Assembly: GCF_024979255.1 (NCBI RefSeq)
Contig: NZ_JANLCN010000004.1
Coordinates: 341,437-405,436 of the forward strand
Direction: 5' to 3'
DNA from: Herbiconiux moechotypicola
GTDB taxonomy: Bacteria; Actinomycetota; Actinomycetes; Actinomycetales; Microbacteriaceae
DNA: 64,000 nt
Part shown: one piece after another, positions 15,769-24,781 of the stretch
Position numbering within the stretch: position 1 is the stretch's first letter
How the letters are laid out: the number at the start of each line of letters is the position of its first letter
The notes under the pieces: generated by a model
Told to the model about the DNA's origin: nothing
What the model saw: the letters and a program-made list of their open reading frames with translations, nothing else
The model's database searches: none
Made by a program: the position numbers and the translations under genes

Positions 15769-16466
15769 CCGCTGGTGGGCTCGCCGACGTGCCGCTCACC
15801 TATGCGGCGGTCGGAGCGACGCAGGCACCCGATCTGCTGTACTTCCCGCCGAAGGGCTACCGTCCGATCGAACGCCGGGCGCGCCTCGGCAGCGGGCGCG
15901 AGCGGTTCGAGACGGCGTCGGCGCGGCTGATGGCCTGGGGCGTGCAGCGCGGATCGGGCATCGCGGTCGACGACATCCAGCCCCCGGCCCCCTCCACTGC
16001 CGACTACGCCGGGCTCGTCTACGACGCCGACGGCGCCCCGCTCGCGCCGCGGCGGACGCACGCCGAGCAGGGTTACGCCGAAGACGGCACCCCGCTCGTG
16101 TCGCCCGGCACCACGGCCCGCCTCACGGTGCGGGCGTTCGGCGTGCCCTTCGAGGCGCCGGTGCGCGTGGTCTACACGGTCGACGAGCCCAACCGGCGCG
16201 GCTTCGCCTACGGCACGCTGCCCGGCCACCCCGAGTCGGGTGAGGAGCTGTTCTCGGTGGAGCGTCTCGCCGACGACTCGGTCTGGGTGGTCATCCGCGC
16301 CTTCTCGCGGCCGAGCACCTGGTTCTTCCGGCTCGGCTACCCGGTGCTCCGGCTGATGCAGGCTCGTGCCACCCGCAAGTATCTGCGCTCCCTGCTCCCG
16401 GGCATGGGATCGGTCCATCGCTCAGCCGCGGGCGCCGCCGCTCGTCCCGTGGCTCCCGGAGCCTAG
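15765..16466 (+). CDS. DUF1990 family protein
   Basis: This 233-aa protein of unknown function has the DUF1990 signature [20 protein letters not shown] near residue 25, followed by GRERFETA. Later come [20 protein letters not shown] and [14 protein letters not shown], typical of the family's START/lipocalin-like beta fold. No catalytic residues or membrane segments are evident. The GTG start overlaps the lepA stop, so expression is probably coupled to lepA, and hemW follows 8 nt downstream. Confidence 0.85.
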
Positions 16467-16474
16467 GCGGAATC

Positions 16475-17695
16475 GTGCCCTCCGTGCTCCCCGTGGGCGA
16501 TCCGGCGCCCGCCGACGGCCGGCTGCCGTTCGCCGACGCCACCGATTCGGTGGGGCGTGACCTCGGCCTCTACGTGCACGTGCCCTTCTGCCGGGTGCGC
16601 TGCGGCTACTGCGACTTCAACACCTACACCGCCACCGAGCTGCGCGGCGTGAAGCAGTCCGACTACGCCGCCCAGGCCGTGGAGGAGATGCGGTTCGCCG
16701 ACGGCGCGCTCGGCGCATCCGGAGTCGCCCGCCGGCCGCTGTCGACCGTGTTCTTCGGCGGCGGCACCCCCACGCTCCTCCCGGCCGCCGATCTCGCCCG
16801 AATGCTCGCCGCGGCCCGTGACACCTGGGGCTTCGCTCCGGATGCGGAGATCACCACCGAGGCCAACCCCGACTCGGTCGACGCGGCCTACCTCGAGGCG
16901 CTCGCCGGGGCCGGCTTCACGCGGGTGAGCTTCGGGATGCAGTCGGCCGTGCCCTCGGTGCTCGCCACCCTCGAGCGCACCCACGACCCGGAGCGCATCC
17001 CCCACGTCGTGCGGTGGGCGAAACAGGCCGGGCTCGAGGTGAGTCTCGACCTCATCTACGGCACGCCGGGGGAGACCCTCGACGACTGGAGCCGCTCGCT
17101 CGACTCGGCGCTCGCGAACGAGCCCGGGCACATCAGTGCCTACGCGCTGATCGTGGAGGAGGGCACGAAGCTCGCCCGGCAGATCCGCCGCGGCGAGGTG
17201 GCCGAGCCGAGCGATGAGCTGCAGGCCGACATGTACGAGCTGGCGGATGCGCGGCTCGGCGGCGCCGGTTACGACTGGTACGAGGTGAGCAACTGGTCGA
17301 GGAGCGCCGCGCAGCGTTCGCGGCACAACCTCAGCTACTGGCTCGGGCACGACTGGTGGGGCATCGGACCGGGCTCGCACAGCTTCGTCGGCCGCACCCG
17401 GTGGTGGAATGTGAAGCACCCTGCGGCCTATGCGCAGCGGGTGGCGGCGGGGGAGTCGCCGGCGGCGGGCCGCGAGACGATCGACGACGACACGCGGCAG
17501 CTCGAGCGCGTGCTGCTGCTGTCGCGCGTGCGCGACGCCCTGCGCGTCGACGATCTCGCCCCGGAGGCGCGCCGCGAGGTGGCGGGGCTCATCGCCGACG
17601 GGCTGGTCGACGGCCCGGCAGCCTTGCGCGGAACCCTCACACTCACTCTGCGCGGCCGGCTGCTCGCCGACGCCGTAGTGCGCCGCCTCACCTGA
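16475..17695 (+). CDS. hemW: Radical SAM heme chaperone HemW
   Basis: This 406-aa protein has the radical SAM cluster CRVRCGYC (C39, C43, C46; the preceding residues are YVHVPF). The extra Cys after the triplet used by true HemN oxidases is replaced by F48 in GYCDFNTY, which is typical of HemW, a heme-trafficking protein often mis-annotated as coproporphyrinogen oxidase. Other marks are FFGGGTPTLL, EANPDS and GMQSAVPSVL. It starts at GTG 16475, 8 nt after the DUF1990 stop. hemW lies downstream of lepA and ahead of hrcA in many actinobacteria. Confidence 0.9.
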   Translation: MPSVLPVGDPAPADGRLPFADATDSVGRDLGLYVHVPFCRVRCGYCDFNTYTATELRGVKQSDYAAQAVEEMRFADGALGASGVARRPLSTVFFGGGTPTLLPAADLARMLAAARDTWGFAPDAEITTEANPDSVDAAYLEALAGAGFTRVSFGMQSAVPSVLATLERTHDPERIPHVVRWAKQAGLEVSLDLIYGTPGETLDDWSRSLDSALANEPGHISAYALIVEEGTKLARQIRRGEVAEPSDELQADMYELADARLGGAGYDWYEVSNWSRSAAQRSRHNLSYWLGHDWWGIGPGSHSFVGRTRWWNVKHPAAYAQRVAAGESPAAGRETIDDDTRQLERVLLLSRVRDALRVDDLAPEARREVAGLIADGLVDGPAALRGTLTLTLRGRLLADAVVRRLT

Positions 17696-17755
17696 CGCGC
17701 CACCCGGTACAGCCCTCCCGGCCCCCGACCTGCCGACGCGTTCCCTCACGCAAGA

Positions 17756-17796
17756 ATCGCGGCACCCGAGCCCCGTGACGGGGCGGAAGCCGCGAT
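17756..17796. terminator. Bidirectional hairpin between hemW and the DUF4870 gene
   Basis: The outer stem is ATCGCGGC (17756-17763) with GCCGCGAT (17789-17796). The inner stem is GCCCC (17770-17774) with GGGGC (17780-17784). It lies between convergent genes and would end transcription from both sides. Confidence 0.65.
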
Positions 17797-17817
17797 CCCT
17801 ACGCGACCGAACAGCCG

Positions 17818-18306
17818 CTACTTGATGAAGCGGAAGTTGAAGAAGTACCGGTAGGTGCCGCCCGCGTTCACCTTCACACCCGCGATGATCGCGAAGATGA
17901 GGCCCACGATCTGCGCGGCCCAGGCGAGGAAGTAGAAGAGGAAGCCGATGAAGATGAAGGCCGTGATGGTGCCGATGATGTAGAGACCGATGACGAAGAT
18001 CGCCACCGTGATCTGGAAGTTCAGCGACTCCTTGGCCTCCTGGTTGGTGAGGGGGCCGCGGTCTTTGAAGACCAGCCAGATGATGAGCGGGGGGATCCAG
18101 CCGAGGATGCCGCCGAGCTGACCGAGAAAGGCCCACTGCTTGTCTTCGGCGGGGGAGAGTGGAGCGGCGGCGGGTGCAGCACCGTAGCCGGGCTGGTACC
18201 CGGGCGGCGGGGTCTGCTGGTAGCCGGGGGGAGGAGTCTGCCCGGGGGGCGGAGTGGGCTGGCCGGCGGCCGGGTCGTACGGCGGTGTCGCGTTGGGGTC
18301 AGTCAT
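17818..18306 (-). CDS. DUF4870 domain membrane protein
   Basis: This 162-aa protein starts with a Pro/Gly/Gln/Tyr-rich cytoplasmic tail (residues 1-50, repeats of TPPPGYQ). The DUF4870 domain follows: WAFLGQLGGILGWIPPLIIW, the conserved cytosolic phrase TNQEAKESLNFQITV near residue 97, then two or three membrane helices to about 150. Function is unknown. The start ATG at 18306 has GAAAGG upstream on the minus strand. It is a single gene, divergent from hrcA with 113 nt to the hrcA -10 element. Confidence 0.85.
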   Translation of the reverse strand: MTDPNATPPYDPAAGQPTPPPGQTPPPGYQQTPPPGYQPGYGAAPAAAPLSPAEDKQWAFLGQLGGILGWIPPLIIWLVFKDRGPLTNQEAKESLNFQITVAIFVIGLYIIGTITAFIFIGFLFYFLAWAAQIVGLIFAIIAGVKVNAGGTYRYFFNFRFIK

Positions 18307-18419
18307 GTCTCGCGCCTTTCAGACGTCGTGGGGATTTCTCAGCCACACGATAGCGGGACCGTCTTCCCGCGGCAACGATTTCGACGCAGGATGTCGAGCC
18401 CGGGCGCAGACGGGCGGAG

Positions 18420-18425
18420 TATGAT
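18420..18425 (+). promoter_or_regulatory. -10 element of the hrcA-dnaJ operon
   Basis: TATGAT, with no good -35 match. Its last base is the first base of the CIRCE operator, so HrcA bound there would block initiation. Confidence 0.5.
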
Positions 18426-18451
18426 TGGCACTCCGAACGTGTGAGTGCCAG
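18425..18451 (+). promoter_or_regulatory. CIRCE operator (HrcA binding site)
   Basis: TTGGCACTC (18425-18433), 9-nt spacer, GAGTGCCAG (18443-18451). This matches the CIRCE form of 9-N9-9 inverted arms; 8 of 9 pairs are complementary. It implies autoregulation of hrcA and heat-shock control of dnaJ. Confidence 0.9.
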
Positions 18452-18470
18452 CGAGAGGACGGTGCGGCGG

Positions 18471-19538
18471 ATGGTGTCAGAGCGCAGCCTCGAGGTGCTC
18501 CGCGTGATCGTGCAGGACTACGTGGCTTCGCGCGAACCGGTCGGTTCGAAGTCGATCGCCGAGCGGCACAGCTTCGGCGTGTCGGCCGCCACCATCCGCA
18601 ACGACATGGCGCTGCTCGAAGAAGAAGAGCTCATCACCGCGCCGCACACCTCCTCGGGTCGGGTGCCGACCGACAAGGGCTACCGGCTCTTCGTCGACCA
18701 CCTCGCCGACCTCCGCCCGCTGTCGGCGGCCCAGCGCCACGCCATCGAGACCTTCCTCGGCTCCTCGGTCGACGTCGACGACGTGCTCGCCCGCACGGTG
18801 CGCCTCCTCTCGCAGCTCACACACCAGGTCGCCCTCGTGCAGTACCCCTCGCGGTCGCAGGCCCGGGTGCGCCACGTCGAACTCGTGGCCCTCGCCACCC
18901 GCCGGCTCATGACGGTGGTCATCACCGACACCGGTCACGTCGATCAGCGCATCATCGAGGTGCCCTCCGATCTCGACGACGCCCTCATCGCCGAGCTGCG
19001 CACGCGCTTCAACGAGGCGGTCGCCGGTCTCGGCCCGATCGAGGCGGCCGCCGAACTCCCCGCCGCAGCCGCGCGCATCCCGGCCCACCTGGCCGGCCAG
19101 GGCATCGCAGGCGACGACGGCCACGCTCGCACCGCTGCCATCGTGGCCGCCACCCTCCAGGAGCAGGTCTCCGCCAACCGGCAGGAGCGCCTGCTCATCG
19201 CGGGCGCGGCGAACCTCGTGCGCACTGAAGACGACTTCCGCGGCAGCATCCTCCCGGTGCTCGAGGCGGTCGAGGAGCAGGTGGTGCTGCTGCGCCTGTT
19301 CAGTGAGATGGAGGCCGACCAGCGCGGCGTGAGCGTGTCGATCGGCCGCGAGAACGAGTCGTTCGGGCTCGGCGAGACCTCCATCCTGGCCAGCGGCTAC
19401 ATGGGCGTGGGCAGCTCGGTCGCCCGGCTGGGCGTGCTCGGCCCCACGCGCATGGACTACTCCAGCAACATCTCGGCGGTGCGCGCCGTGGCGCGCTACC
19501 TCTCCCGCACCCTCGGCGAGTCGCCCAGCGCGAGCTGA
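18471..19538 (+). CDS. hrcA: Heat-inducible transcription repressor HrcA
   Basis: This repressor is 355 aa from ATG 18471. The N-terminal winged helix includes SERSLEVLRVIVQDYVASRE and FGVSAATIRNDMALLEEEEL; the phrase SSGRVPTDKGYRLFVD is diagnostic. The C-terminal region contains GSILPVLEAVEEQVVLL and the family motif SSVARLGVLGPTRMDYS. HrcA represses chaperone genes through CIRCE, found just upstream. I chose ATG 18471 because GAGAGGA lies 11 nt before it. GTG 18441 is in frame but falls inside the operator, and GTG 18462 is too close to the ribosome site. dnaJ follows by 52 nt. Confidence 0.93.
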   Translation: MVSERSLEVLRVIVQDYVASREPVGSKSIAERHSFGVSAATIRNDMALLEEEELITAPHTSSGRVPTDKGYRLFVDHLADLRPLSAAQRHAIETFLGSSVDVDDVLARTVRLLSQLTHQVALVQYPSRSQARVRHVELVALATRRLMTVVITDTGHVDQRIIEVPSDLDDALIAELRTRFNEAVAGLGPIEAAAELPAAAARIPAHLAGQGIAGDDGHARTAAIVAATLQEQVSANRQERLLIAGAANLVRTEDDFRGSILPVLEAVEEQVVLLRLFSEMEADQRGVSVSIGRENESFGLGETSILASGYMGVGSSVARLGVLGPTRMDYSSNISAVRAVARYLSRTLGESPSAS

Positions 19539-19590
19539 GCGGCCGTCCCCACGATCCGCACCGTCCCCCACCCCGAAGGAGAAGCCCCTG

Positions 19591-20703
19591 GTGGCTGACC
19601 ACTACGACGTGCTCGGCGTCTCGCGCGAAGCGACGCCCGAGGAGATCAAGAAGGCCTATCGCCGCCTGGCGCGTGAGCTGCACCCCGACGTGAACCCGAG
19701 TCCGGATGCGCAGGAGCGCTTCAAGCAGGTCACCCACGCCTACGACGTGCTGAGCGACCCCGGTCAGCGCCGGGACTACGACCGCGGCCCCCAGCCCGGC
19801 TTCGGCGGCGCGGGCGGGGGCTTCGGCGGCTTCGGCGACATCTTCGAGACCTTCTTCGGCGGTCAGGCCGGCGGCGGGGGCCGTGGTCCGAAGTCGCGCG
19901 CCGAGCGCGGGCAGGATGCGCTGCTGCGGGTGGAGGTCGACCTCGGCGAGGTGGTGTTCGGCACCCATCGCGACCTCGAGGTCGACACCGCCGTGGTCTG
20001 CGACACCTGCAACGGCAGCTGCTGCCTGCCGGGCACCTCGCCCGTCACCTGCGACATCTGCCACGGCTCCGGCTCCATCCAGCGCACCGTGCGCTCGCTG
20101 CTCGGCAACGTCGTCACCAGCTCGCCCTGCGGCACCTGCCGCGGCTTCGGCACGATCATCCCGAACCCCTGCACCACCTGCCAGGGCCAGGGCCGGGTGC
20201 GCGCCCGCCGCGTCATCCCGATCGACATCCCCGCCGGGGTCGACACGGGCCTGCGCCTGCAGCTGCCCGGTCAGGGCGAGGTGGGCCCGGCCGGCGGCCC
20301 CCAGGGCGACGTGTACCTCGAGATCAAGGTCAAGCACCACGACGTGTTCTCGCGCAACGACGACGACCTGCTGTGCACGCTCGAGGTGCAGATGTGGGAT
20401 GCGGTGCTCGGCACCACGACCACCATCAACGCACTCGACGGCGACATCGAGCTCGAGATCAAGCCGGGCATCCAGAGCGCCGACGTCATCACGGTGAAGG
20501 GCCGCGGCATCTCGCACCTGCGGGGCAGCGGTCGCGGCGACCTGCGGGTGGGCGTGCAGGTGGTCACGCCCACGAAGCTCGACCACAAGCAGAAGGAGCT
20601 CGTGAAGCAGCTGGCCGCCGCGCACAAGTACCCGGCGCCGAGCCTCGGGCAGTTCCAGCAGGGCCTGTTCGCCAAGCTCCGCGACCGCTTCCTCAACGTC
20701 TGA
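19591..20703 (+). CDS. dnaJ: Chaperone DnaJ (Hsp40)
   Basis: This 370-aa co-chaperone stimulates DnaK ATPase. The J domain spans residues 1-66 with HPD at 31-33. A Gly/Phe-rich region covers 68-95. The four zinc-finger repeats are CDTCNGSCC (from C137), CDICHGSG, CGTCRGFG and CTTCQGQG. The first repeat has Ser-Cys-Cys where the family has x-Gly. The GTG start at 19591 has GAAGGAG 9 nt upstream. Pairing with hrcA marks it as the actinobacterial second DnaJ (DnaJ2 type), separate from the dnaK-grpE copy. rsmE follows by 10 nt. Confidence 0.95.
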   Translation: MADHYDVLGVSREATPEEIKKAYRRLARELHPDVNPSPDAQERFKQVTHAYDVLSDPGQRRDYDRGPQPGFGGAGGGFGGFGDIFETFFGGQAGGGGRGPKSRAERGQDALLRVEVDLGEVVFGTHRDLEVDTAVVCDTCNGSCCLPGTSPVTCDICHGSGSIQRTVRSLLGNVVTSSPCGTCRGFGTIIPNPCTTCQGQGRVRARRVIPIDIPAGVDTGLRLQLPGQGEVGPAGGPQGDVYLEIKVKHHDVFSRNDDDLLCTLEVQMWDAVLGTTTTINALDGDIELEIKPGIQSADVITVKGRGISHLRGSGRGDLRVGVQVVTPTKLDHKQKELVKQLAAAHKYPAPSLGQFQQGLFAKLRDRFLNV

Positions 20704-20713
20704 CCCGCCCGTC

Positions 20714-21481
20714 ATGAGCTCGCTCTTCCTGCGCCCCGACCTCGCCGTCGTGCCCCACACGGTGGGCGACGTGGTGGTGCTCGGCGGTGACGAGGCGCGG
20801 CACGCCGCGACGGTCAACCGGCTCCGGGTCGGCGAGCACACCTCCGTCGGCGACGGCAACGGCCTCGTCGTGAGCGGCATCGTCACCCGGGTGGAGCCGA
20901 AAGAGCTCGACGTGCTCGTCGAGGAGTCGGTGCTGCATCCGGAGCCCGTGCCGCGCATCGTGCTGGTGCAGGCCCTCGCCAAGGGCGACCGCGACGAACT
21001 CGCGGTGCAGACGGCCACCGAACTGGGTGTGTCTGCGGTCATCCCGTGGCAGGCCGAGAGGTCGGTCTCGCGCTGGGTCGGCGCCAAGGCCGTGAAGGGT
21101 GTCGAGCGCTGGTCGACCATCGTGCGCGAGGCTGCGAAGCAGTCCATCCGGCCGTTCGTGCCCCCGGTCGGCGACCTCGTCGACACCGCGCAGCTGCTCG
21201 CCCTGGCCGAGGGGCAGCGGATGCTCGTGCTGGAGCCCACCGCCGAGCAGCGGTTGAGCGGGCTGCGGTTCGACCGGCTCGGTGACGGTTCGGGCGACGA
21301 ACCCGACACCCCGCCCATCCTGCTCGTGGTCGGGCCCGAGGGCGGGATCTCGCCGCGCGAGCTCGACCGGCTCGCGGAGGCGGGTGCGCAGCCCGTCCGG
21401 CTGGGAGACGAGGTGCTGCGCACCTCGAGCGCCGGGCCCGCGGCTCTCGCGGTGCTCAACGTGGCACTCGGCCGCTGGTAG
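20714..21481 (+). CDS. rsmE: 16S rRNA (uracil(1498)-N3)-methyltransferase
   Basis: This 255-aa SPOUT methyltransferase modifies U1498 of 16S rRNA. The N-terminal PUA-like region has GGDEARHAATVNRLRVGE. The SPOUT knot shows LLVVGPEGGISPRELDRLAE, followed by VRLGDEVLRTSSAGPAAL; the last phrase replaces the LRTETA of enterobacterial RsmE. The start ATG 20714 lies 10 nt after dnaJ, so it is probably in the hrcA operon. Position between dnaJ and the HIT gene is conserved among actinobacteria. Confidence 0.93.
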   Translation: MSSLFLRPDLAVVPHTVGDVVVLGGDEARHAATVNRLRVGEHTSVGDGNGLVVSGIVTRVEPKELDVLVEESVLHPEPVPRIVLVQALAKGDRDELAVQTATELGVSAVIPWQAERSVSRWVGAKAVKGVERWSTIVREAAKQSIRPFVPPVGDLVDTAQLLALAEGQRMLVLEPTAEQRLSGLRFDRLGDGSGDEPDTPPILLVVGPEGGISPRELDRLAEAGAQPVRLGDEVLRTSSAGPAALAVLNVALGRW

Positions 21482-21484
21482 CGC

Positions 21485-21517
21485 GCGTTCTCCACAGGCG
21501 AGCGTTCTCCACAGGCG
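21485..21517. repeat. Two tandem 16-bp repeats with DnaA-box-like cores
   Basis: GCGTTCTCCACAGGCG occurs at 21485-21500 and 21502-21517. Each contains TTCTCCACA, one base from the DnaA box TTATCCACA. A third copy of GTTCTCCACAG lies upstream of recA near 33160. Confidence 0.8.
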
Positions 21518-21538
21518 CACGGGAGACCCCCTGCCGGG

Positions 21539-21564
21539 CCATCCTCCGAACGTAGGATGGTCAC
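21539..21564 (+). promoter_or_regulatory. Leaderless HIT promoter with overlapping inverted repeat
   Basis: TAGGAT (21553-21558) lies 6 nt before ATG 21565. A 7-bp inverted repeat, CCATCCT (21539-21545) and AGGATGG (21554-21560), covers the -10 element and could be an operator. Confidence 0.5.
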
Positions 21565-21924
21565 ATGTCCAGCACCGAGAGCTCCACCCCGTCGATCTTC
21601 TCGCGCATCATCGCGCGCGAGATCCCGGCCACCGTCGTGCGCGAGACCGATCGGCTCATCGCCATCGAAGACATCGCGCCGAAGGCCCCGGTGCACGTGC
21701 TGGTCATCCCGAAGACCGAGCGCTACCGCGACGTCGTGGAGCTGGCCGCGGGCGACCCCGCGCTGCTCGCCGAGCTCGTGGCCCTCGCGAACGAGATCGC
21801 CGCCGAGCGCGCCGACGGCGAGTTCCGCCTCGTCTTCAACACCGGTGAGAACGCCGGTCAGACCGTCTTCCACGTGCACGCCCATGTTCTCGCGGGCGGC
21901 TTGAAGGAATCATCACTTGGCTGA
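21565..21924 (+). CDS. HIT domain nucleotide-binding protein (HINT-like)
   Basis: This 119-aa HIT protein carries the histidine triad HVHAHV at residues 103-108 and the N-terminal family start FSRIIAREIPATVVRETDRL. HINT proteins hydrolyse nucleoside phosphoramidates and aminoacyl-adenylates; the cellular role in actinobacteria is poorly known. Length is normal. ATG 21565 follows a -10 hexamer at 6 nt. Its stop overlaps the TTG start of phoH by 8 nt. The HIT-phoH-ybeY order is conserved in the phylum. Confidence 0.9.
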   Translation: MSSTESSTPSIFSRIIAREIPATVVRETDRLIAIEDIAPKAPVHVLVIPKTERYRDVVELAAGDPALLAELVALANEIAAERADGEFRLVFNTGENAGQTVFHVHAHVLAGGLKESSLG

Positions 21925-22993
21925 ATCCGAGACCACACCCACCCCCATCCCCGGCACCACCGAGGCCAGACTCCACGTCGACGGCATCGAGATGGTGCGA
22001 CTGCTCGGCCCGCAAGACCGGCTGCTCACCACGATCGAGCGGCAGTTCCCGCTCGTGTCGGTTCTTGTGCGCGGCAACGAGATCTCGCTCTCCGGTGAGA
22101 AGTTCCAGGTCGACGCCGCACGCAAGCTCGTGGAGGAGCTGCTGCAGATGGTGCGCAACGGCCAGGAGCTCACCCCGGTCGAGGTGTCGTCGTCGGCGCG
22201 CATCCTCGAGGGCGACCGGACTGCGAGCCCGTCGGAACTGCTCGGTCAGGCGATCGTCACGGCGCGCGGCAAGGCCGTGCGCCCGAAGACCGCGGGTCAG
22301 AAGGAGTACGTCGACGCCATCGACGAGAACACGATCGTGTTCGGCATCGGTCCCGCGGGCACCGGCAAGACCTACCTCGCGATGGCCAAGGCCGTGCAGG
22401 CGCTGCAGCGCAAAGAGGTCGAGCGCATCATCCTCACCCGTCCCGCCGTCGAGGCGGGGGAGCGGCTGGGCTACCTGCCGGGCACCCTCACCGACAAGAT
22501 CGATCCCTATCTGCGGCCGCTCTACGACGCCCTCAACGAGATGATGGATCCCGAGATCGTGCCGAAGCTGCTCGCCGTCGGCACCATCGAGGTGGCGCCG
22601 TTGGCCTACATGCGCGGCCGCACGCTCAACAACTCCTTCATCGTGCTCGACGAGGCGCAGAACACCACGCCCGAGCAGATGAAGATGTTCCTCACCCGGC
22701 TCGGCTTCGGCTCGAAGATGGTGGTGACGGGCGACATCACCCAGGTCGACCTGCCCACCGGCACGAGCGGCCTCCAGGTGGTATCGCGCATCCTCGACCG
22801 CATCGACGACATCCACTTCGCCACGCTCACGAGCGCCGACGTGGTGCGGCACACCCTGGTGGGCAAGATCGTCGACGCCTACACCAAGTACGACCAGGTG
22901 CAGCTGGCGCGTCGCGAGAACCCGGGCTACCAGGCCCCGAACGACCGCAGCCAGAACGACCGAGACCGGCGTTACGCCGCCAGGAGGCGCTAG
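21917..22993 (+). CDS. phoH: PhoH family protein (PhoH-like ATPase)
   Basis: This 358-aa cytosolic ATPase has Walker A GPAGTGKT at residues 145-152 and a Walker B-like stretch [19 protein letters not shown] from about 240. PhoH proteins are predicted RNA helicase/nuclease-associated ATPases and their genes usually lie beside ybeY, as here. The start is TTG 21917, with GAAGGA about 8 nt upstream, overlapping the HIT gene in another frame. An N-terminal KH-like region (residues 15-80) and a basic C-terminus ([12 protein letters not shown]) flank the ATPase core. ybeY begins 4 nt after the stop. Confidence 0.9.
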   Translation: MAESETTPTPIPGTTEARLHVDGIEMVRLLGPQDRLLTTIERQFPLVSVLVRGNEISLSGEKFQVDAARKLVEELLQMVRNGQELTPVEVSSSARILEGDRTASPSELLGQAIVTARGKAVRPKTAGQKEYVDAIDENTIVFGIGPAGTGKTYLAMAKAVQALQRKEVERIILTRPAVEAGERLGYLPGTLTDKIDPYLRPLYDALNEMMDPEIVPKLLAVGTIEVAPLAYMRGRTLNNSFIVLDEAQNTTPEQMKMFLTRLGFGSKMVVTGDITQVDLPTGTSGLQVVSRILDRIDDIHFATLTSADVVRHTLVGKIVDAYTKYDQVQLARRENPGYQAPNDRSQNDRDRRYAARRR

Positions 22994-22997
22994 AGCC

Positions 22998-23465
22998 ATG
23001 TCCATCGAGATCAACAACGAGTCCTCGGTCGAGGTCGACGAGAACGCCATCCTGAGGCTCGCGAGCTTCGCCCTCGACCACATGCACGTGCATCCGGATG
23101 CGGAGCTCGCGATCGTGCTGGTCGACGAGGCCGCGATGGAACAGCTCCACGTGCAATGGATGGACGAGCCCGGCCCCACCGATGTGCTGAGCTTCCCCAT
23201 GGACGAGCTGCGCCCCGGCACCGAAGACTCCCCGACCCCGCCCGGTCTCCTCGGCGACGTCGTGCTCTGCCCGCAGGTCGCCGAGGAGCAGGCCAAGGCC
23301 GCGAAGCACTCCACCCTCGAAGAACTGCTGCTGCTCACCACCCACGGCATCCTGCACCTGCTCGGCTTCGACCACGCCGAGCCCGACGAGGAGCGCGAGA
23401 TGTTCGGCATCCAGCGCGACATCCTGGTGGGCTTCGCCATGAGCGAGCGCCGCCGACGGCCGTGA
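22998..23465 (+). CDS. ybeY: Endoribonuclease YbeY (16S rRNA maturation)
   Basis: This 155-aa metalloenzyme has the zinc motif [11 protein letters not shown] (H116, H120, H126) and the upstream phrase [12 protein letters not shown]. YbeY takes part in 16S rRNA 3'-end processing and 70S quality control. Start ATG 22998 lies 4 nt after phoH. Its stop overlaps the start of the CNNM gene (GTGA at 23462-23465). An interaction of YbeY with Era is known in other bacteria, and era is two genes downstream. Confidence 0.95.
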   Translation: MSIEINNESSVEVDENAILRLASFALDHMHVHPDAELAIVLVDEAAMEQLHVQWMDEPGPTDVLSFPMDELRPGTEDSPTPPGLLGDVVLCPQVAEEQAKAAKHSTLEELLLLTTHGILHLLGFDHAEPDEEREMFGIQRDILVGFAMSERRRRP

Positions 23466-24781
23466 CCATCGCCCTGTTCCTCGTCGCCGCACTGGCGCTG
23501 GTCGCGCTCGGCGGCCTCTTCGCCGCGATCGACACGGCGGTGCTCTCGCTCTCGCGCGCCGACATCCTCGAGCTGGCAGAGCGCTACCGCGCGAAGCGCT
23601 CGCTGCGCGCGATCGCCGAAGACACCGGGGCGCACCTCAATGCGGCCAATTTCGCACGCGTGGTGTCGGAGACCACGGCCGCGGTGCTCGTCACGATCGC
23701 GTTCGCGTTCACCTTCCCGAACGAGCAGCTCTGGCTGGCCCTGCTGCTGTCCGCCGTGGTCATGACCGGTGTCTCGTTCGTGCTCGTGGGGTCGAGCCCG
23801 CGCAGCGTCGGCCGGGTGCACGCCCGCGCCGTGGTGCGCTACGGGGCTGTTCCGGTGCACCTGACGAGGGTCATCCTGGGTCCGCTCGCCAACGCGCTGG
23901 TGGCCATCGGCAACCGCGTCACGCCCGGTCGGCTGCGCTCGGGCACCTTCTCGTCGGAGGAGCAGCTGCTCAGCATGGTCGACGAGGCCACCGAGCTCGA
24001 CGTTCTCGAAGAAGACGACCGGGAGCTCATCCACTCGATCCTCGAGTTCAACGACACGGTGGTGCGCGAGGTCATGATCCCGCGCACCGACATGGTCACG
24101 ATCGACGACGACGCGACCGTGGGGCACGGTCTGGGGCTCTTCCTCAGCAAGGGCGTCTCGCGCATGCCGATCGTGGTCGACGACCGGGTCGACGAGATCT
24201 CGGGCGTGCTCTACCTCCGCGACGCGGCCCGCGTGGCCTACGAGCGGCCCGAGCAGGTCGACCGCATGCTCGTGCGCGAGCTCGCCCGGCCCGCCCTGTT
24301 CATCCCCGAGTCGAAGAAGACCGACGACACGCTCCGGCAGATGCAGGCCGAGTCCAACCATCTCGCGATGGTGGTCGACGAGTACGGCGGCATCGCGGGC
24401 CTGGTCACGCTCGAAGACCTGCTCGAAGAGCTCGTGGGCGACATCTCCGACGAGTACGACCGCGACGTGGTGGAGGTCGAGCCGCTCGGCGGCGAGGGTT
24501 CCGACGCCTCGTTCCGTGTGAGCGCGCGCCTTCCGGTCGACGAGCTGGGCGAGCTGTTCGGGCTCGAGCTCGACGACGACGACGTCGACTCGGCGGGAGG
24601 ACTGCTCACCAAGGCCCTCGGCCGGCTTCCTCTGCCGGGCGACGAGGCGCGCATCACCGGCCTGGTGCTCACCGCCGACCGCACGGAGGGCCGGCGCCGC
24701 GTCGTCACCGTGATCGCCCGCCGAGACCCGGATGCGCCGCTGCCGGCGCGCGAGACCGCACACGCCGAGGAGGGCGCATGA
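23462..24781 (+). CDS. CNNM transmembrane and CBS domain protein (hemolysin C/CorC family)
   Basis: This 439-aa membrane protein starts at GTG 23462, overlapping ybeY by 4 nt. It has three or four membrane helices in residues 1-125 (CNNM/DUF21 domain) and a cytosolic CBS pair from about 200 ([20 protein letters not shown] and [20 protein letters not shown]). The C-terminal CorC/HlyC domain covers about 350-425. Such proteins are divalent-cation, probably Mg2+/Co2+, exporters; the hemolysin name is historical. Its place between ybeY and era is conserved in actinobacteria. Confidence 0.9.
   Translation: MTIALFLVAALALVALGGLFAAIDTAVLSLSRADILELAERYRAKRSLRAIAEDTGAHLNAANFARVVSETTAAVLVTIAFAFTFPNEQLWLALLLSAVVMTGVSFVLVGSSPRSVGRVHARAVVRYGAVPVHLTRVILGPLANALVAIGNRVTPGRLRSGTFSSEEQLLSMVDEATELDVLEEDDRELIHSILEFNDTVVREVMIPRTDMVTIDDDATVGHGLGLFLSKGVSRMPIVVDDRVDEISGVLYLRDAARVAYERPEQVDRMLVRELARPALFIPESKKTDDTLRQMQAESNHLAMVVDEYGGIAGLVTLEDLLEELVGDISDEYDRDVVEVEPLGGEGSDASFRVSARLPVDELGELFGLELDDDDVDSAGGLLTKALGRLPLPGDEARITGLVLTADRTEGRRRVVTVIARRDPDAPLPARETAHAEEGA

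Noticed and set aside
21485..21517. DnaA-box-like repeats as a replication origin
   Set aside because: Only two near-matches occur, with no dnaA or dnaN gene and no AT-rich unwinding region.
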